From: Alphaproteobacteria bacterium
GTDB lineage: Bacteria > Pseudomonadota > Alphaproteobacteria > UBA828
Reading direction: 5' to 3'
Length of the DNA: 8,482 nucleotides
Assembly (NCBI GenBank): GCA_018668475.1
Contig: JABJCZ010000416.1
Coordinates: 1 to 8,482, forward strand
The notes below the pieces were generated by a model. The model saw only the letters and a list, made by a program, of their open reading frames with translations, was not told where the DNA came from and did not search any database. Each line of letters begins with the position of its first letter. Within the stretch, counting starts at the first letter, position 1. The position numbers and the translations under genes are program-made. Positions 1 to 6,560 of the stretch are shown piece by piece.

Positions 1-253
1 CGACATCCACCACACCGACGGCAGGCACGGCAATAACAGCCATATCCGGCGCTTCAGCAAGCGCCGCAACGTTCGGAACACAAGGGCGACCCATCACTTC
101 ACGACGCCCAGGATTGATCGGATATATCCCGCCGGAGAACCCGTAACGCTCAAGATACTGCATTGCCCGGCCACCTGGCCGGGCAATGTCATCACTCGCG
201 CCAATTACCGCTACCGAACGTGGCTGCAATAATGGCCGGAGATCCCTCAGCAT
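1..253 (-). CDS. CoA-binding domain protein, probable ADP-forming acyl-CoA synthetase (N-terminal part)
   Basis: Only the first 84 residues are in the window; the gene runs off the left edge. The visible part is a Rossmann-type CoA-binding domain: SVAVIGAS at residues 13-20 (glycine-rich loop after the first strand), IYPINP at 43-48, and MAVIAVPA at 71-78. This is how the large acetate--CoA ligase (ADP-forming)/succinyl-CoA-ligase-like proteins of about 700 residues begin. They make acyl-CoA from a free acid, CoA and ATP in the cytoplasm; stand-alone CoA-binding proteins of about 140 residues are the alternative. The ATG at 253-251 is the first in-frame start after an in-frame stop (268-266), which is also the stop of the upstream RidA gene, so the gap is 12 bp. 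There is no strong ribosome site, so translation may be coupled to RidA. The domain call is firm; enzyme identity and substrate are inferred. Confidence 0.8.
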   Translation of the reverse strand, partial: MLRDLRPLLQPRSVAVIGASDDIARPGGRAMQYLERYGFSGGIYPINPGRREVMGRPCVPNVAALAEAPDMAVIAVPAVGVVDV

Positions 254-265
254 GCGAAACCGCTG

Positions 266-640
266 CTACAGTGGCTTGTAGGCAAACGCCTCAACCTCGA
301 CCTTGCAGTCAACCATCAGGTCAGCCCGTACAGTCGAGCGCACCGGCGGATTATTCGGGAAATAAGTGGCATAGACGGCGTTGAAAGCCTGAAAATCGCT
401 GACTTCACTGAGCCAACAAGTGCATTTCACCACATCTTCCATGCCGCATCCGGCACTGGCCAGCGCTGCTTTCAGGCGCTCCATCACCACTTTGGTCTGG
501 GCGCCAATATCTCCGCCAACCAGATTCCCATCGGCATCGAGCGGCACCTGTCCCGACGTGTAGACGTAATCCCCCGCCCGCGCGGCCACTGACGCCGGTA
601 TTCCGGCACTGGTACCAAAACATTCTTTTTGAGATGCCAT
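266..640 (-). CDS. RidA/YjgF/RutC-family enamine-imine deaminase
   Basis: A 124-residue protein of normal RidA length. Family features in order: YVYTSGQVPLD at residues 25-35, a central helix with VMERLKAAL at 52-60, DVVKCTCWLSEVSDF at 69-83, YFPNNPPVRSTV at 93-104 and VEVEAFA at 114-120. R101 in the PVRS stretch sits where the catalytic arginine of enterobacterial RidA lies. Family members form trimers and hydrolyse reactive enamines/imines such as 2-aminoacrylate; RutC acts on the 3-aminoacrylate branch of pyrimidine breakdown. The open frame extends upstream to 724, but the ATG at 640 is preferred: GGGAAG lies 8 bases before it (649-654 on plus), and the extra 28 residues do not resemble the family. 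It lies 12 bp ahead of the CoA-binding gene, probably in one transcript, and diverges from the SDR. Family is certain; substrate is unknown. Confidence 0.93.
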   Translation of the reverse strand: MASQKECFGTSAGIPASVAARAGDYVYTSGQVPLDADGNLVGGDIGAQTKVVMERLKAALASAGCGMEDVVKCTCWLSEVSDFQAFNAVYATYFPNNPPVRSTVRADLMVDCKVEVEAFAYKPL

Positions 641-724
641 TATCTTGTCTTCCCTTGTTGTCTCGACTGTCCCTGTTGCGGTATCACTGCCGGCACGGAC
701 GGTCAATAACAGGAGCAATCTCAC
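641..724. promoter_or_regulatory. Divergent intergenic region between the RidA gene and the SDR gene
   Basis: These 84 bases separate two divergent start codons, so promoters for both directions should lie here or within the flanking gene starts. The SDR ribosome site AGGAG is at 711-715. The RidA ribosome site is at 649-654 on the minus strand. For the leftward promoter there is a poor candidate: TTGACC (701-706) and GATACC (680-685) with a 15-base spacer. I found no convincing rightward promoter. A short imperfect direct repeat (CCCTTGTTG at 652-660, CCCTGTTG at 671-678) is the only internal structure seen and has no known meaning. Confidence 0.35.
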
Positions 725-1474
725 ATGGCGAAATTAGACGGCCACGTTGCCGCGATCACTGGCGCGGCAGGCGGCATTGGCCAAGCCATTGCCACACGTT
801 TCGCCGCGGAGGGCGCAGCTGTAGCACTGCTCGACCTCGACCTCGATGGTGCCACCAAAATTGCGGACGATCTTGCCAAGACCGGCGCACGCGCGGTGGC
901 CACAAGGATCGACGTCACGGACGAACACTCGGTCGAGGCCGCTTTCAAGGACGTCGCCTCATCCATCGGTGCGGTTGATATCCTTGTAAACTCAGCCGCT
1001 ATCGCCGACGGCGCCCCGATAGCCGAGATGCAGACCGACATGTGGGACCGAATGTTCGCGATCAATCTGCGCGGCACGTTTCTTTGCTGCCGGGCGGCAC
1101 TGCCCGGGATGCAGGAAAAAGGCTGGGGCCGCATCGTCAATATGGCTTCGGAAGTTGCCATGCGTGGGCACCCTGGCCTTAGCCATTATGCCGCCTCCAA
1201 GGCCGGCGTAATCGCGATGACAAAATGTCTCGCACTTGAAGTGGCCGGCGACAACATCCGCGCCAACGTCGTGGCACCTGGCCCGACCGACACATCAATG
1301 CTGTCGGAAATCGACGAAGAGACCCTCGCCAACTTGATTAGCGAGCTGATGCCCATTGGCCGGCTTGGAAAACCGGAGGAGATTGCGGCTGCGGCGCTTT
1401 ATCTCGCGTCCGACGATGCGGATTTCTGCATCGGCACCACCCTCAACATCAATGGCGGCACATACCGGCAATAG
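725..1474 (+). CDS. Short-chain dehydrogenase/reductase (classical SDR, NAD(P)-dependent)
   Basis: A complete 249-residue classical SDR, typical length. The cofactor loop TGAAGGIG is at residues 12-19. D37 at the end of the second strand suggests NAD(H) over NADP(H). The structural motif is NSAA at 89-92 instead of the usual NNAG, and the active-site Asn is N114. The catalytic triad is S142, Y155 and K159 (YAASK), with PG at 185-186 and the C-terminal NINGG at 241-245. The start ATG has AGGAG nine bases upstream. It interconverts an alcohol and a ketone or aldehyde; the FabG/3-hydroxyacyl and secondary-alcohol dehydrogenase groups cannot be separated by eye. It is the only plus-strand gene, divergent from RidA and converging with the cysteine hydrolase with 5 bp between stop codons. 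In context it could make the ketone used by the carboxylase-like complex, or reduce an aldehyde released by RidA chemistry. Confidence 0.93.
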   Translation: MAKLDGHVAAITGAAGGIGQAIATRFAAEGAAVALLDLDLDGATKIADDLAKTGARAVATRIDVTDEHSVEAAFKDVASSIGAVDILVNSAAIADGAPIAEMQTDMWDRMFAINLRGTFLCCRAALPGMQEKGWGRIVNMASEVAMRGHPGLSHYAASKAGVIAMTKCLALEVAGDNIRANVVAPGPTDTSMLSEIDEETLANLISELMPIGRLGKPEEIAAAALYLASDDADFCIGTTLNINGGTYRQ

Positions 1475-1479
1475 GCTCG

Positions 1480-2163
1480 TCAGGTCGCGAGCGCCGCCAA
1501 GGCCTCATCGGCGGTCATGACGTCACCAAACTGCTGAATGAACGTCTCCAGCGATGCCTGATGCTCTTCGTCCGAAAGCGCAGCGCAACAGTCCGACAAC
1601 ATGACGGTTTTGAAATCCAGCATCATGGCGTCGCGGCCCGTGGATTCACAGCAGACGTTGGTCTTGGTGCCGGCGATCAGCAGCGTATCAAGACCCTGAC
1701 TGCGCAACAGCCGCTCTAATGACGATGAGCCCGATATGAGTGCGCTGTATCGGTTTTTGAACATCCGCACATCGCCGGGCTCAACGATTAGATCGGGCCA
1801 TATCTGCTGGCCGTCAGCACCCGGCTCAAGGCCTTCGATTGTGCGCCGGCGCACATCGTCGGCCACGAAATGATCGAAAAAATTGGACCAGTCGCTCGCC
1901 CCGTTTACGCTGGAATTGGCATGCGTCATCCAGATGACGCTAACCCCAAGACGCCGAAGCGCTGCCGCCAGGCGATTGATGTTCGGCACGATATCCCGAC
2001 CGCGCGGCACTTCGACCGGAGCGCCGGGCTTCAAAAACGTATTCTGCATGTCGATAACGACAAATGCGGTGCGCGACGGCTCAAGGTGGTCAAACAGGTG
2101 CAACCGACCGCGCCGTGCGATCACGCGATCAACAACCTCCTGTCGAATGCCGACATCATGCAT
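1480..2163 (-). CDS. Isochorismatase-family cysteine hydrolase (RutB/N-carbamoyl amidase-like)
   Basis: A complete 227-residue protein with the full isochorismatase-like catalytic triad: D38 in VVIDMQN, K136 in MFKNRYSA and C171 in GTKTNVCCEST, where the residues before the cysteine match the cis-peptide loop of the family. The KNRYSA and TNVC-EST-RDA pattern is closer to RutB (ureidoacrylate amidohydrolase), biuret hydrolase and related carbamoyl or amide hydrolases than to isochorismatase proper. A second cysteine (C172) follows the nucleophile directly. These enzymes are cytoplasmic and cleave a C-N bond through a thioacyl intermediate. The start ATG at 2163 has GGAGG ten bases upstream (2174-2178), inside the end of the preceding gene, whose stop is only 5 bp away. 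It is therefore the fourth gene of the hydantoinase/carboxylase-like operon. The substrate is not readable from sequence; an N-carbamoyl or ureido product of the upstream complex is one guess. Confidence 0.92.
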   Translation of the reverse strand: MHDVGIRQEVVDRVIARRGRLHLFDHLEPSRTAFVVIDMQNTFLKPGAPVEVPRGRDIVPNINRLAAALRRLGVSVIWMTHANSSVNGASDWSNFFDHFVADDVRRRTIEGLEPGADGQQIWPDLIVEPGDVRMFKNRYSALISGSSSLERLLRSQGLDTLLIAGTKTNVCCESTGRDAMMLDFKTVMLSDCCAALSDEEHQASLETFIQQFGDVMTADEALAALAT

Positions 2164-2168
2164 CGCTG

Positions 2169-2441
2169 CTAGGCCTCCACCACGTCTTCGAGGAACGGGT
2201 CACCCGGCAACGCGGTTTCACTATCCAGCAAGGTGCCGCAACCAGGGCACAAGAAGCGCCGCAACAGCGCATCATCCGCCGCAGAATACGGCGCACCGCC
2301 CAAGCCCTTCATGGCAACCTCGCTAAGCACGGCCGCTGGCTTCCAGGGCTGACCCGCTGGACCTAGTGCATGGCCGCACCCGGCGCAGGCGATGGCATCG
2401 TCGCTGTCCCGTACCAACGTTGCCGACAATATCCGGGTCAT
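2169..2441 (-). CDS. Small Cys4 zinc-ribbon protein, acetone carboxylase gamma subunit-like
   Basis: Ninety residues from the ATG at 2441-2439. Two CxxC knuckles, CAGC at 19-22 and CPGC at 65-68, would hold one zinc. The stretch from CPGCG through LLDSE to GDPFLED (residues 65-86) matches the C-terminal pattern I know from acetone carboxylase gamma subunits. It follows the HyuB gene with an ATGA overlap (2441-2438). GGGGAGG lies 7 bases before this ATG (2449-2455), so this start is preferred over an in-frame one at 2489 that would add 16 glycine-rich residues. Acetone carboxylase gamma is roughly 160-170 residues and contacts the catalytic subunits; this is a shorter version often seen beside HyuA/HyuB genes. 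Its presence points to a carboxylase-type complex rather than plain 5-oxoprolinase. Family assignment is good, exact role inferred. Confidence 0.82.
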   Translation of the reverse strand: MTRILSATLVRDSDDAIACAGCGHALGPAGQPWKPAAVLSEVAMKGLGGAPYSAADDALLRRFLCPGCGTLLDSETALPGDPFLEDVVEA

Positions 2442-4276
2442 TCCGCTGCCTCCCCGATACGCCGTTCCGCCCGAAGCGTCTGGCGCCATTTAACGGTTCC
2501 CTGGTCATTGACCTCCCCAGCGTCAAGAACGACGCCATAAACATCCTTCGCCGTACCACCACTCACGAGGCCGCCACGAACGTCGATTGCAACTGCTGCC
2601 GGATCACGCTCCAACGGATCGCCGTAGCCGCCACCGCCGTTCCAGCGCACATACAGAGCGTCGTCATCCATCAGCGGATAGACGCCCCAGGCGATGTTTT
2701 CTTTTTCACCCGGCATATCGTTCAGCGCTTGCGCAAAGGGCTGAAGATTTGCGCCGTCATTGGCTGCGTCCGTATTGTGCACCCAGCGATAATTGGAGTT
2801 GGCGCCGGGATAGCCGCCACCTAAGCCTTCGCTCATCGGGTAGTCCGTGCCCTTGCCTGAAATCACATAGTGAATACCGCCATCAGGCGCATCATGCGGC
2901 ACGATGGCGAACTCAGCGCCGGTGCCGCCACGATGTTTGCCTGGCCCGCCGGAATCCTGCTGGCGCCGGCGGAAGAGATAGCGGATCGGGAATGTCCACT
3001 CCATCGTCTCCACATTGGCCATGCGCGAAATCGGGTTTGGCACCTCGCCGCCGACATCCACGCCATCGCCGATCGCCCGCGCACCTGCGGCACCACCAAA
3101 GGTCTCCGTCAGGATACCGATTGAATCTGTGCCCCGCTGATTGCGACCGAACATGAATATCGCGAAGTGGCTGCCATGCCACACGGCCGTAGCTTCGCTC
3201 GCATATTTTTCACTGGCCGAGAGCATTTTCGAGATGCAGGTGCAGGCTGCATTGTTGACGGCCTGAATAGCGCCCACTGTTGCGATGGATACTGGCGCCG
3301 GCCGCGTTGCATTGACCACTGAACCTTCCGGCGCGATCATTTCGATCGGTCGAATAACCCCCTCGTTCCAGGTGATGTCGTAGCACAGCAGCGGAAACAG
3401 CGGCGCAAACAAGCCACCCCAGGATGCCCATTTGGAACAGTTGATGCCATAAGGCGATTGCTCACTGGAGCCCGAAAAATCGAACGTCAGCTGATCGTCT
3501 TTTTTCGTCATGGTGAGCAACACCCGGTAGGTCTCGCCCTTCACGTCGAAATACTGGCGCGACTGCCAGCGCCCGTTTGGCAGCTCCCGCAATCGCTCGC
3601 GCAGGAGCGTCTCCGACTGATCAATCAGCGATGCGCAAGCTGTGTCCACTGTCTCTGAGCCATATTTGGCCATCAGCGTCTGCATCCGGTCACGGGCGAC
3701 GTTGTTGCAGGCGATCATCGACGACATATCGAGCGCCACCATCTCAGGCGAGCGAACCATATTGAGCAATGTGTCCATTATGTCGCGGCGGATCTCGCCG
3801 CGATCTACCAGCTTGAGGCCCGGGGACGAAAAACCCTCCGTATAGATATCGACGGAATCCGGGCTGAACCCACCCGGGTTCATGGCGCCAATATCGTAAA
3901 CGTGGACAAAGCAAGCACTCCACGCCACCAACGTGCCCTCATAATGAATGGGCGCGATCAGGTAGATGTCCGACGTGTGTAGGGCAGCTGTGTACGGGCA
4001 ATTCAGCAGGAAGACGTCGCCTTCGTTGATGTCGCCTTCAAAGCGCCAAATGATCGATTTACAGGCTTCCGCAGCGCTCGTTAGATGGTGCAGAAACCCC
4101 ACGCCACCCATGAGCAGCGAGCCATCCGCCCGATAGAGCGAAACCATGAGATCGTGGCCCTCATTGGTGATGGCACTGCCAGAGACATGCTTGAGCGTGA
4201 TAACCGCCTCATCGACGATACGGAACAGTCGATGGCGGATGATGGAGAATGTAATCGGGTCCATCGTCGGCCTCAT
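2438..4276 (-). CDS. hyuB: HyuB-type subunit (hydantoinase B/acetone carboxylase alpha-like)
   Basis: A complete 612-residue HyuB-family protein. The N-terminal DPITFSIIRHRL is the typical opening. A metal-site pattern follows: N92-C-P-Y, H100-T-S-D103, then H125-V-Y-D128. H100, D103 and H125 have the same spacing as the manganese ligands I recall for acetone carboxylase alpha (His150, Asp153, His175). Later family marks are DFSGSS (266-271), PNPISR (413-418), DSGGPGKHRGG (441-451) and, near the C-terminus, GGGGYGDPLERDP. The subunit carries the carboxylation or ring-opening site that receives the phosphorylated substrate from HyuA. The first ATG overlaps the HyuA stop as ATGA (4276-4273). 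A second ATG at 4264 (M5) has GAGG six bases upstream and gives the more usual family N-terminus, so translation may start there (608 residues). Substrate unknown. Confidence 0.94.
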   Translation of the reverse strand: MRPTMDPITFSIIRHRLFRIVDEAVITLKHVSGSAITNEGHDLMVSLYRADGSLLMGGVGFLHHLTSAAEACKSIIWRFEGDINEGDVFLLNCPYTAALHTSDIYLIAPIHYEGTLVAWSACFVHVYDIGAMNPGGFSPDSVDIYTEGFSSPGLKLVDRGEIRRDIMDTLLNMVRSPEMVALDMSSMIACNNVARDRMQTLMAKYGSETVDTACASLIDQSETLLRERLRELPNGRWQSRQYFDVKGETYRVLLTMTKKDDQLTFDFSGSSEQSPYGINCSKWASWGGLFAPLFPLLCYDITWNEGVIRPIEMIAPEGSVVNATRPAPVSIATVGAIQAVNNAACTCISKMLSASEKYASEATAVWHGSHFAIFMFGRNQRGTDSIGILTETFGGAAGARAIGDGVDVGGEVPNPISRMANVETMEWTFPIRYLFRRRQQDSGGPGKHRGGTGAEFAIVPHDAPDGGIHYVISGKGTDYPMSEGLGGGYPGANSNYRWVHNTDAANDGANLQPFAQALNDMPGEKENIAWGVYPLMDDDALYVRWNGGGGYGDPLERDPAAVAIDVRGGLVSGGTAKDVYGVVLDAGEVNDQGTVKWRQTLRAERRIGEAAE

Positions 4277-6393
4277 CCAAATTCGATCACGACATTACGA
4301 TACTCATCCATGCGGCCCTGCTGGGTATCCTGCAGAACAATGGTCGTAATGGGGGTGTGGATCACGGCTGGGCCCGCAATCTCATTGCCCGGGTTCAACT
4401 TCTCAAAATCGTAAATGCTGGCTTCCGCCATGCCGTCCCGCGCGTCAACAAACACGCGCCGCGTCCCCATCAGCGCCGCCGACGAATCGGTGGTACCGAG
4501 AGCCATTTTTTCCATTTCTGGCCGATCCATTACCCCACGGGCGGTAAGGCGGAACATGGTCATCTCCATACCGGCTTCCCGATAAGCGGAGCCCTTGCCG
4601 TAGCGACGCTCATAGAGCGCCTCGAAATCATCCGTCAGCCGGGCCAACGAGGCGTCGTCGAACGGCGTTGTACCGCGCACCGGCGTGGTCACCTCATGCA
4701 CCTGGCGCCCGTAGCGCAGATCCACCGCCCACTCCAATGCCTGTCGGTCTGGCTCGAACCCTTCGGCTTTCAGTTGCGCCACTGCCTGCTCCACCATAGG
4801 TGCGAACAGCGCATTGATTTCTGCCGCCGGCGACGGCACCGGGCGCGTCGCAGTGTGCGTGTACTCGTGAACGATATCGGCAGAGACGAGCCCGAACGCG
4901 CAATTCACCGATGCCGCATAGGGCACCACGATTCGCTTCACATTCAGCTCGGCTCCAAAGGAGCCACACAGCAACGGACAACTGCCGCCAAACGAGTGCA
5001 ATACGAAGTCGCGTGGATCAAGCCCTTGCTCAACCGTAATCTCATGGATCAAGTCCGTAATCTGGGCCGCCGCTACGCGATAGATACCAAAGGCCGCTTC
5101 CTCCACGCCCAGACCCAGTGGTGTCGCCACTTTTTCGTCAAACACCTGGCGCGCGCCATCCATATCCAGCGTGACGGTGCCCCCCAAAAAGCGATCCGGG
5201 TCCATGTAACCGATAAGGGTCATGACATCGGTAAGAGTGGGATCCGTGCCTCCCTGCCCGTAGCACACCGGCCCCGGACGCGCACCAGCACTTTGCGGCC
5301 CGACCCGCGGCACATTGGTGCGCGGGTCAATTGAAATAATACTACCGCCACCTGAGCCAATGGAGACAACCTCGATCTTCGGCGCGACATAGTGAAAGCG
5401 ATCAACCATGGGCTCCCGAGCGTGGGAAAATTCACCTCCCTGAATAACGCCAACCTTGAACGTCGTTCCGCCCATATCCGCCGCGATGATATCTTCATCA
5501 CCCATCAGCTGACCGAGAAACCGGCTACCGATGACACCCGCCGCCGGGCCACATTCCAGCATTCCAATGGCCCGGCTGGCGGCGTCTTCCGCCGGCAACA
5601 GCCCGCCATACCCCTGCATGACGAGAATCGGCCCGCCGTATGATTCGCCCTTCAACAGAGCCTGCAGGCTGGTTAGATAATCCCGCGTGATCCGCCCGGC
5701 ATACGCGTTGATAACCGTTGTCGATGTGCGCTCGTATTCACCAGGCACCGGCGCAATCTCGCTCGACAAGGTCACATACGTCTCCGGCGAAATCCGGTTG
5801 ACGATCTCCCGCACTTTTTGCTCATGGGATGGGTTGAAAAACGACCACAGCAGGCAGACGGCAATTGCCTCAACGCCCTGCTCTTCAATCAGGTACCGCA
5901 CGGCCGCCTCGGTCGCGCCCACATCCAGGGGGCGCAGCGCCTCACCTTTGTAGTCCACCCGCTCGGGCACGCCGCGAATGCGCTCACCCGGCACCAGCGG
6001 CGCCGCACGGTCGGTCGCGACGGGGTGCTTGATGCCATCTTCTGTTAATCCGCCCCAGCGCCCATAGGCACCGCGCGTCATCAGCAGTGTGTCCTCGAAC
6101 CCCTCGGTTGTGATCAGGCCGCTGACCGAGCCATCCCGCGTCAGCAACGTATTATCAACCACGGTGGAACCGTGCACGAAGAGGCGTGTCTCGGCAAACA
6201 ACTCTGCCAGGGACAATCCCATGCTATCGGCGGCTGACCGAACCGAGTTGAGGACACCATCCGCGAAATTCGGTGGTGTGGACAGCGCCTTGCCGAGCCT
6301 GATCGGCTCACCAGCGGCGAAAATTACGGTATCGGTGCAGGTCCCGCCCACATCGCTCGCCACCACATATTTACCGTCGGTGCTCTGACTCAC
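4273..6393 (-). CDS. hyuA: HyuA-type ATP-dependent subunit (hydantoinase A/oxoprolinase/acetone carboxylase beta-like)
   Basis: A complete 706-residue HyuA-family protein in three parts: an N-terminal actin-like half (about 10-200) with DVGGTCTD at 14-21, GSTVVDN at 75-81 and GLITTEGF at 92-99; a core (about 215-510) with ECGPAAGVIGS at 280-290, DMGGTTFK at 306-313, IGSGGGS at 345-351, GPVCYGQGGTDP at 374-385 and HSFGGS at 466-471; and a C-terminal domain to 706. The subunit binds ATP and phosphorylates an enol(ate) or lactam carbonyl and, in carboxylases, bicarbonate, before transfer to HyuB. The usual DxGGTSTD of the core is DMGGTTFK here, a variant I associate with carboxylase-like relatives. 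The start is GTG at 6393-6391, with GGGAG about ten bases upstream; an in-frame TGA at 6414-6412 rules out a longer product. It is the first gene of the four-gene operon. Family certain; substrate open. Confidence 0.95.
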   Translation of the reverse strand: MSQSTDGKYVVASDVGGTCTDTVIFAAGEPIRLGKALSTPPNFADGVLNSVRSAADSMGLSLAELFAETRLFVHGSTVVDNTLLTRDGSVSGLITTEGFEDTLLMTRGAYGRWGGLTEDGIKHPVATDRAAPLVPGERIRGVPERVDYKGEALRPLDVGATEAAVRYLIEEQGVEAIAVCLLWSFFNPSHEQKVREIVNRISPETYVTLSSEIAPVPGEYERTSTTVINAYAGRITRDYLTSLQALLKGESYGGPILVMQGYGGLLPAEDAASRAIGMLECGPAAGVIGSRFLGQLMGDEDIIAADMGGTTFKVGVIQGGEFSHAREPMVDRFHYVAPKIEVVSIGSGGGSIISIDPRTNVPRVGPQSAGARPGPVCYGQGGTDPTLTDVMTLIGYMDPDRFLGGTVTLDMDGARQVFDEKVATPLGLGVEEAAFGIYRVAAAQITDLIHEITVEQGLDPRDFVLHSFGGSCPLLCGSFGAELNVKRIVVPYAASVNCAFGLVSADIVHEYTHTATRPVPSPAAEINALFAPMVEQAVAQLKAEGFEPDRQALEWAVDLRYGRQVHEVTTPVRGTTPFDDASLARLTDDFEALYERRYGKGSAYREAGMEMTMFRLTARGVMDRPEMEKMALGTTDSSAALMGTRRVFVDARDGMAEASIYDFEKLNPGNEIAGPAVIHTPITTIVLQDTQQGRMDEYRNVVIEFG

Positions 6394-6500
6394 GCGCTCT
6401 CGTCTCCCAAATCATGACCCGAACATTTCCCTGTGCGGGATGGCGCCAGTTTAAGCATGAAGCAATACGCTGCAATGGCTCATCTGCCCCCCTTTGCGAC
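6394..6500 (-). promoter_or_regulatory. Leader and putative promoter region of the hyuA operon
   Basis: This stretch lies between the terminator and the GTG of hyuA and contains no gene. Because the terminator should stop readthrough from the BKACE gene, a promoter is expected here. The best match I find is weak: TTGCAG (6470-6475, minus) and TAAACT (6448-6453, minus) with a 16-base spacer. A perfect 8-bp palindrome TGGCGCCA (6441-6448) would lie over the presumed start site just downstream of that -10, a plausible place for a repressor. GCAAT is repeated ten bases apart (6462-6466 and 6472-6476). The ribosome site GGGAG is at 6404-6408. Promoter position is a guess. Confidence 0.3.
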
Positions 6501-6534
6501 AAAAGAGGCGCAGCCTGTTAAGGGCTGCGCCTCT
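6501..6534 (-). terminator. Rho-independent terminator after the BKACE gene
   Basis: Perfect inverted repeat: arms 6504-6515 and 6523-6534 (AGAGGCGCAGCC on the plus strand and its exact complement), 12 bp, GC-rich, with a 7-base loop. Read leftward, the stem is followed at once by TTTT (6504-6501). It begins 26 bases after the BKACE stop codon (6563-6561). On the plus strand the stem is not followed by a T run, so it acts on leftward transcription. The U run is short, so some readthrough into the hyuA operon is possible. Confidence 0.85.
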
Positions 6535-6560
6535 GTCGTAGATAATGGCTCGAGTAGTGC

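Noticed and set aside
641..724. N-terminal extension of the RidA frame to 724, with a leucine-rich stretch that could look like a signal peptide.
   Set aside because: RidA proteins are cytoplasmic and start near MASQKE; a good ribosome site lies 8 bases before that ATG, and the upstream stretch overlaps the SDR ribosome site region.
721..1161. A 146-codon minus-strand frame under the SDR gene.
   Set aside because: Alanine/serine/arginine-rich antisense of a well-conserved SDR; no family resemblance.
2366..2824. Plus-strand open frames over the ends of hyuB and the gamma gene.
   Set aside because: Shadow frames with low-complexity translations and no supporting ribosome site; the minus-strand genes account for the DNA.
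4357..5334. A 325-codon plus-strand open frame opposite hyuA.
   Set aside because: It is the antisense shadow of hyuA; the translation is Arg/His-rich, lacks recognisable motifs, and hyuA shows full family conservation on the other strand.
6457..6483. Imperfect inverted repeat ATGAAGC...GGCTCAT upstream of hyuA as a possible operator.
   Set aside because: Only five of seven pairs match across a 13-base gap and it does not resemble a LacI-family operator; such matches are expected by chance.
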